A stretch of DNA of 64,000 nt. Source: Oscillospiraceae bacterium (GTDB lineage Bacteria; Bacillota; Clostridia; Oscillospirales; Ruminococcaceae). Every line of letters starts with the position of its first letter. The first letter of the stretch is position 1. Positions 61,034-64,000 of this stretch are shown in pieces. The position numbers were made by a program, and so were the translations under genes. A model generated the notes under the pieces. It was not told the DNA's origin. It searched no databases and saw only the letters and a list, made by a program, of their open reading frames with translations. The stretch covers positions 47,226 to 111,225 of the forward strand of contig CABIYQ010000007.1 in assembly GCA_902362965.1 (NCBI GenBank), given 5' to 3'.

Positions 61034-61291
61034 ATGAAGTTGAAAGAAGAATTTATTACTCATGAAACTGACGGCGAACAAATTATGGTCTGCGCTGGTA
61101 CAAGCTTTAACGGAATAGTAAAATCTAACAAAACAGCTGCGTTTATTGTAGACTGCTTGAAAACAGATACTACTTCCGCTAAAATTATTGAAAAAATGCT
61201 TGTGCAATACGACGTCTCAAAAGAAACGATCACCGCTGACGTCCAAAAAATTATTGATAAGCTTCGCAGTATAGGCGCACTTGATGAATAA
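61034..61291 (+). CDS. PqqD-like protein (possible RiPP recognition element)
   Basis: An 85-residue protein with the PqqD shape: N-terminal beta-hairpin (FITHETDGEQIMVCAG, FNGIVKSNKTAAFIV) and three helices (TSAKIIEKMLVQYDV, KETITADVQKIIDKLRSIGALDE). PqqD-type domains bind leader peptides and present them to modifying enzymes. It starts 6 nt after the HprK-like gene and overlaps the peptidase gene. Its peptide partner is not visible in this window. Confidence 0.8.
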   Translation: MKLKEEFITHETDGEQIMVCAGTSFNGIVKSNKTAAFIVDCLKTDTTSAKIIEKMLVQYDVSKETITADVQKIIDKLRSIGALDE

Positions 61292-61712
61292 ATCTACATT
61301 TGAAGAAGAAATCAATAAAACCGGAAAACTTATTTATACAAGCGTGGGAAACAGTATGATGCCGATTATTCGTGAAAACTGCGACATACTAATCATTGAA
61401 AAGGTCAGCGGAAGGCTGAAAAAATATGATATCCCCCTTTACAAAAGAGCTTCGGGACAATATGTCCTGCACAGGATTCTTAAAATACGAAAAGATAGTT
61501 ATGTAACTTGTGGAGATAACCGTTGGAAAAAGGAATATGATATTACAGACGGTAACATTATCGGAGTTTTAACAGGAATTGTACGTAACGGTAAAAAAAT
61601 TTCTGTTTCCGATATAAAATATAAAATTTATGTTCATTTATGGTGTGATTTGTTCCCGATCAGAGCGGTTATTCTGCGTATAAAATATTATATAACAAGG
61701 CGGCTAAAATGA
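61284..61712 (+). CDS. S26-type (ER-like) signal peptidase homologue
   Basis: A 142-residue protease-like protein. GNSMMPII contains the likely nucleophile Ser24; QYVLHRILKI carries His63, the catalytic-base position of the ER/SipW-type (S26B) enzymes; TCGDNRW is the conserved box E. It lacks an N-terminal anchor and ends in a hydrophobic/basic region. The ATG at 61284 overlaps the PqqD-like gene by 8 nt. It could process a precursor in this cassette (inference). Confidence 0.78.
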   Translation: MNKSTFEEEINKTGKLIYTSVGNSMMPIIRENCDILIIEKVSGRLKKYDIPLYKRASGQYVLHRILKIRKDSYVTCGDNRWKKEYDITDGNIIGVLTGIVRNGKKISVSDIKYKIYVHLWCDLFPIRAVILRIKYYITRRLK

Positions 61713-62860
61713 AACAAACAGGATACGATATGTTATATCTTACAGCGTGTGCTGTGAACAATATTACGCCGGATTCAAGCTGTATAGCTCTAATTGATCC
61801 GGATGAATTATTTAAAATGTGTCAGTATCATAGCTTGACCGCAATCGTATGTACGGCATTGGAGTCAGCAGGAATTTCTAATAAAAAATTCATTGAAGCA
61901 AAGCTTAAAGCTATCCGAAAAAATATTCTTCTCGATTCTGAACGCAAGAAAATATGCGGTACTTTAGAGCAGTATGGAATTTGGTATATGCCGCTAAAGG
62001 GCACGGTCCTGAAAGAATTGTATCCGCAGACTGATGTGCGGCAAATGTCGGATAATGATATTCTGTTTGATAAAACATATTGCAAAACTGTGCTGAAAAT
62101 TATGAAAAATTTAGGATACAGCGCTAAATATTACGGAAAAGGAAATCATGACGTATATATAAAACCGCCGATATATAACTATGAAATGCACACTGAGCTT
62201 TTTCATATATCATATAATGAAAAATGGACAGAATACTATTCCCAAATAAAAAACAAATTAATTCAGGATAGTAATACAGAATATGGATATCATTTTACCG
62301 ATGAAGATTTTTATGTATATATTACCGCACATGAATATAAACATTATAATATAAGCGGAACAGGTCTGCGCAGTCTTTTGGATCGTTATATATTTTTAAT
62401 GCATAAAGAAAAAATATTGAACTGGCAGTATATTCAAAATGAATGTACAAAATTGGGTATTGCTCAATTTGAAAAGCAAAACAGAAATCTTTGTAAAAAA
62501 GTATTGTCTGAGCCGGAGCTACCCCGACTCTCACCTGAAGAAAAGGAACTACTTGAATATCATTTCAGCTGCGGAACTTACGGTACAATAGAAAATGAAA
62601 TAACCAAACGGATGGAAAAATTTAATTACAAAAAAGTCAGTAAAACCAGATTTAAATATATTTTTAGCAGGGTTTTTCCGTCCTTGGAATTTTATCAGTT
62701 TAATTATCCTTTTTTCTACCGTCATAAAATATTTTTACCGTTAATATGGTTTTTTCGATTAGCAAAAGGTATGACAGTAAAAAGAAAACATATGAAAAAA
62801 GAATTGCGTATAATATTTAAATTCAATAAAGTAAAAAAAATACAAAATAAACATAAATAA
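61709..62860 (+). CDS. Nucleotidyltransferase-fold protein (PF14907-like)
   Basis: A 383-residue protein. The N-terminal region carries MPLKGTVLKELYP (Lys97-Gly98) and QMSDNDILF (Asp115, Asp117), the pattern of the uncharacterised nucleotidyltransferase family also found in some lasso-peptide clusters. The C-terminal part is helical and basic (IFLPLIWFFRLAKGMTVKRKHMKKELR). The start overlaps the peptidase stop (ATGA). It is the last gene of the cassette; no clear terminator follows before the tRNA promoter. Confidence 0.8.
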   Translation: MKQTGYDMLYLTACAVNNITPDSSCIALIDPDELFKMCQYHSLTAIVCTALESAGISNKKFIEAKLKAIRKNILLDSERKKICGTLEQYGIWYMPLKGTVLKELYPQTDVRQMSDNDILFDKTYCKTVLKIMKNLGYSAKYYGKGNHDVYIKPPIYNYEMHTELFHISYNEKWTEYYSQIKNKLIQDSNTEYGYHFTDEDFYVYITAHEYKHYNISGTGLRSLLDRYIFLMHKEKILNWQYIQNECTKLGIAQFEKQNRNLCKKVLSEPELPRLSPEEKELLEYHFSCGTYGTIENEITKRMEKFNYKKVSKTRFKYIFSRVFPSLEFYQFNYPFFYRHKIFLPLIWFFRLAKGMTVKRKHMKKELRIIFKFNKVKKIQNKHK

Positions 62861-62905
62861 AAATTATTTAATAATAAAAAAAATATGTTTTTTTATAAAA
62901 AAAGC

Positions 62906-62934
62906 TTGACAAAAAGGTAAATCTCTGATATAAT
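62906..62934 (+). promoter_or_regulatory. Promoter for tRNA-Leu(GAG)-tRNA-Ser
   Basis: Perfect TTGACA (62906-62911), 17-nt spacer, perfect TATAAT (62929-62934). Confidence 0.93.
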
Positions 62935-62949
62935 ATTAAAGTACTCAAT

Positions 62950-63033
62950 GCGAGTGTGCTGGAATAGGCAGACAGGCACGTTTGAGGGGCGTGTGTCATT
63001 GGCGTACGGGTTCAAGTCCCGTCACTCGCACCA
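62950..63033 (+). tRNA. tRNA-Leu (anticodon GAG)
   Basis: Acceptor arms GCGAGTG / CACTCGC, long variable arm, T-loop GGTTCAAGTCC, anticodon loop TTGAGGG giving GAG. The 3' CCA is encoded. Confidence 0.94.
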
Positions 63034-63034
63034 T

Positions 63035-63063
63035 AAAACCTCAGCTTAAAGGCTGAGGTTTTT
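63035..63063 (+). terminator. Terminator-like hairpin between two tRNAs
   Basis: 11-bp stem AAAACCTCAGC / GCTGAGGTTTT with a 6-nt loop and T-run. It lies after tRNA-Leu and only 13 nt before tRNA-Ser. Confidence 0.8.
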
Positions 63064-63076
63064 ACAATTCAATAAT

Positions 63077-63168
63077 GGAAAGATGGCTGAGCTGGTCTAA
63101 GGCGCACGACTGGAACTCGTGTATACGTTGATAGCGTATCGAGGGTTCGAATCCCTCTCTTTCCGCCA
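63077..63168 (+). tRNA. tRNA-Ser (anticodon GGA)
   Basis: Acceptor arms GGAAAGA / TCTTTCC, long variable arm, T-loop GGTTCGAATCC, anticodon arm CACGA-CTGGAAC-TCGTG giving GGA. The 3' CCA is encoded. No separate promoter is visible. Confidence 0.94.
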
Positions 63169-63172
63169 AAAT

Positions 63173-63209
63173 ACGCCGTTTGCAAGGAATTGTGAACGGC
63201 GTTGTTTTT
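63173..63209 (+). terminator. Terminator after tRNA-Ser
   Basis: 8-bp stem ACGCCGTT / AACGGCGT with a 14-nt loop followed by TGTTTTTAT. Confidence 0.8.
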
Positions 63210-63622
63210 ATATGATTTTGTCATTGTTCCCGATACTGTTCCATGTGTACCGAAAAACTCAAAACGTAAAAAACTAATCAATATTTTATACACGGACTTA
63301 ACAACGCTCAGCAAGGCTATCAGAATCAACGCTGGTTGTATGGTTGTAACATTTTAAATGCGACCCTTAAACTTCAGCCTATCAGGAGAAATCCCGATAG
63401 GCTTTTTATTTTTCACTCAGCCCAGATTTGGGCTCAGTAACTTTCTATCGGATATGCAACCAAAAGTAAAAAATTAAAACCCCCATTTGAACTTAATAAA
63501 TCAAGTGGGGACTTTTAATGAAAAGATGGTAAACAGTCACAAACTGTATTTATATTCTACACTTTATATTTAAACAAAATATAGAAATAATGTAAATATT
63601 TGATTAATTTTATATTTATATA
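63210..63622. other. Hairpin-rich gene-free spacer after the tRNA pair
   Basis: No intact gene. Three inverted repeats follow one another: 63376-63403 (AGCCTATC / GATAGGCT with a T-run, terminator-like), 63420-63433 (GCCCA / TGGGC) and 63481-63510 (CCCCATTTGA / TCAAGTGGGG). The stretch 63210-63370 has no recognisable coding content. Its position beside a tRNA-Ser would suit a former integration site, but no repeats or integrase fragment prove it. Confidence 0.4.
63376..63410 (+). terminator. Terminator-like hairpin in the spacer
   Basis: 8-bp stem AGCCTATC / GATAGGCT followed by TTTTTATTTTT. No intact plus-strand gene lies upstream. Confidence 0.6.
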
Positions 63623-63651
63623 TTGATTTTTGTAAATTTTTGGTATATAAT
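63623..63651 (+). promoter_or_regulatory. Promoter for the secreted protein at the right edge
   Basis: -35 TTGATT (63623-63628), 17-nt spacer, -10 TATAAT (63646-63651). Confidence 0.75.
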
Positions 63652-63697
63652 GTGCTTATAAGTATATTTAATAAAGTTTATTTAAGGAGAAATTATT

Positions 63698-64000
63698 ATG
63701 AAAAAATTTAAAAGAGTTTTAGCAGCAATAACAACTGCCACTGTATCGGCTGTTTCGCTTTGTAGTATGTTTACAGCAAGTGCAGATACTACTCAATTAA
63801 AAACTTTTAGAATATATCATGAAGTTACAGCCAATTCAAACATAGCTTATTTTGATTATAGTATTAACTATACTTCACAAGTAACTGCAAATCCCAGTGT
63901 TAAAACAAAATTGCTTGATAATGGCTACTTTACTTCTTCTAATAATGGAAAGGTACAGACTACATATATGGGAAGTCCAATTAGTACCAATGGTATCATA
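63698..64000 (+). CDS. Secreted protein, N-terminal part (cut by window edge)
   Basis: From the ATG at 63698 (AAGGAGA upstream) 101 codons run open to the edge. The product has a classical signal peptide: basic MKKFKR, a hydrophobic core and an Ala-x-Ala site (FTASA, about residue 29). A Thr/Ser/Asn/Tyr-rich mature part follows (DTTQLKTFRIYHEVTANSNI), typical of exported beta-rich domains. No family recognised from this fragment; a dockerin or cohesin module could lie beyond the edge. Confidence 0.8.
   Translation, partial: MKKFKRVLAAITTATVSAVSLCSMFTASADTTQLKTFRIYHEVTANSNIAYFDYSINYTSQVTANPSVKTKLLDNGYFTSSNNGKVQTTYMGSPISTNGII

Noticed and set aside
60308..62860. Complete lasso-peptide cluster
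   Set aside because: The kinase, PqqD-like and nucleotidyltransferase genes fit, but there is no asparagine-synthetase-like cyclase, transglutaminase-type B2 protease, transporter or precursor.
63069..63329. 86-codon minus-strand frame across tRNA-Ser
   Set aside because: Antisense to tRNA-Ser (GIRTLDTLSTYTRVPVVRL peptide is the usual tRNA-Ser artefact); no ribosome site or coding support.
1..64000. CRISPR array, IS elements, prophage
   Set aside because: No regularly spaced repeats, transposase, integrase or phage structural genes were seen on either strand.

Overview
The window looks like a chromosomal segment of a low-GC, endospore-lineage member of the Clostridia, most like the Ruminococcus / Oscillospiraceae group. 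Reasons: spo0A next to spoIVB, a clostridial-type ylm/sepF/divIVA cluster, the miaB-ymcA-mutS-mutL-miaA-hfq order, consensus sigma-A promoters and GGAGG ribosome sites, and a secreted protein with a type I dockerin. The genus is inferred; no 16S gene is present. No IS element, prophage or CRISPR array was seen.

Layout. (1) 1-14960: one minus-strand run reading miaB, a YlbF/YmcA-family gene, mutS, mutL, miaA, hfq, an HlyD-like adaptor, yggS, sepF, ylmH, divIVA, ileS, lspA (cut by the left edge). It couples mismatch repair, tRNA modification and cell division. (2) 14964-18660: MTA/SAH nucleosidase, an NAD-salvage pair (nicotinate phosphoribosyltransferase and a nicotinamidase-like hydrolase) and a solitary pduL. 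(3) 18680-28960: small accessory units: GNAT, P-loop ATPase, APH-like kinase, triple zinc-ribbon protein, fruK-ptsI, lipid kinase, tRNA-Gln, rmuC and a phosphoesterase. (4) 28980-33882: a divergent locus with a dockerin-bearing beta-helix surface protein opposite a VTC-domain protein plus a DUF4956 membrane protein. The two promoters carry the same direct-repeat box at the same distance from the -10. (5) 33970-43640: tRNA-Leu, a decayed stretch, then the arginine operon argG-argH-argC-argJ-argB-argD-argF with three small membrane proteins of unknown function in and after it.

(6) 43663-49390: TIM-barrel enzyme, MATE transporter with a terminator in its leader, flavin reductase, spo0A and spoIVB. 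(7) 49399-53665: ylxM-ffh-rpsP-khpA-rimM-trmD, followed by ptsH on its own promoter. (8) 53683-62860: two divergent exported or membrane proteins of unknown function, then glgP, a cytoplasmic GH13 enzyme and a tightly packed four-gene cassette (HprK-like kinase, PqqD-like protein, ER-type S26 peptidase, nucleotidyltransferase). (9) 62950-64000: tRNA-Leu, tRNA-Ser, a hairpin-rich spacer and the start of a secreted protein.

The two loci most likely to be under-described are the dockerin / VTC / DUF4956 divergon with its symmetric operators, and the kinase-PqqD-peptidase-nucleotidyltransferase cassette behind the glycogen genes. The cassette resembles RiPP tailoring machinery but has no visible precursor or cyclase.
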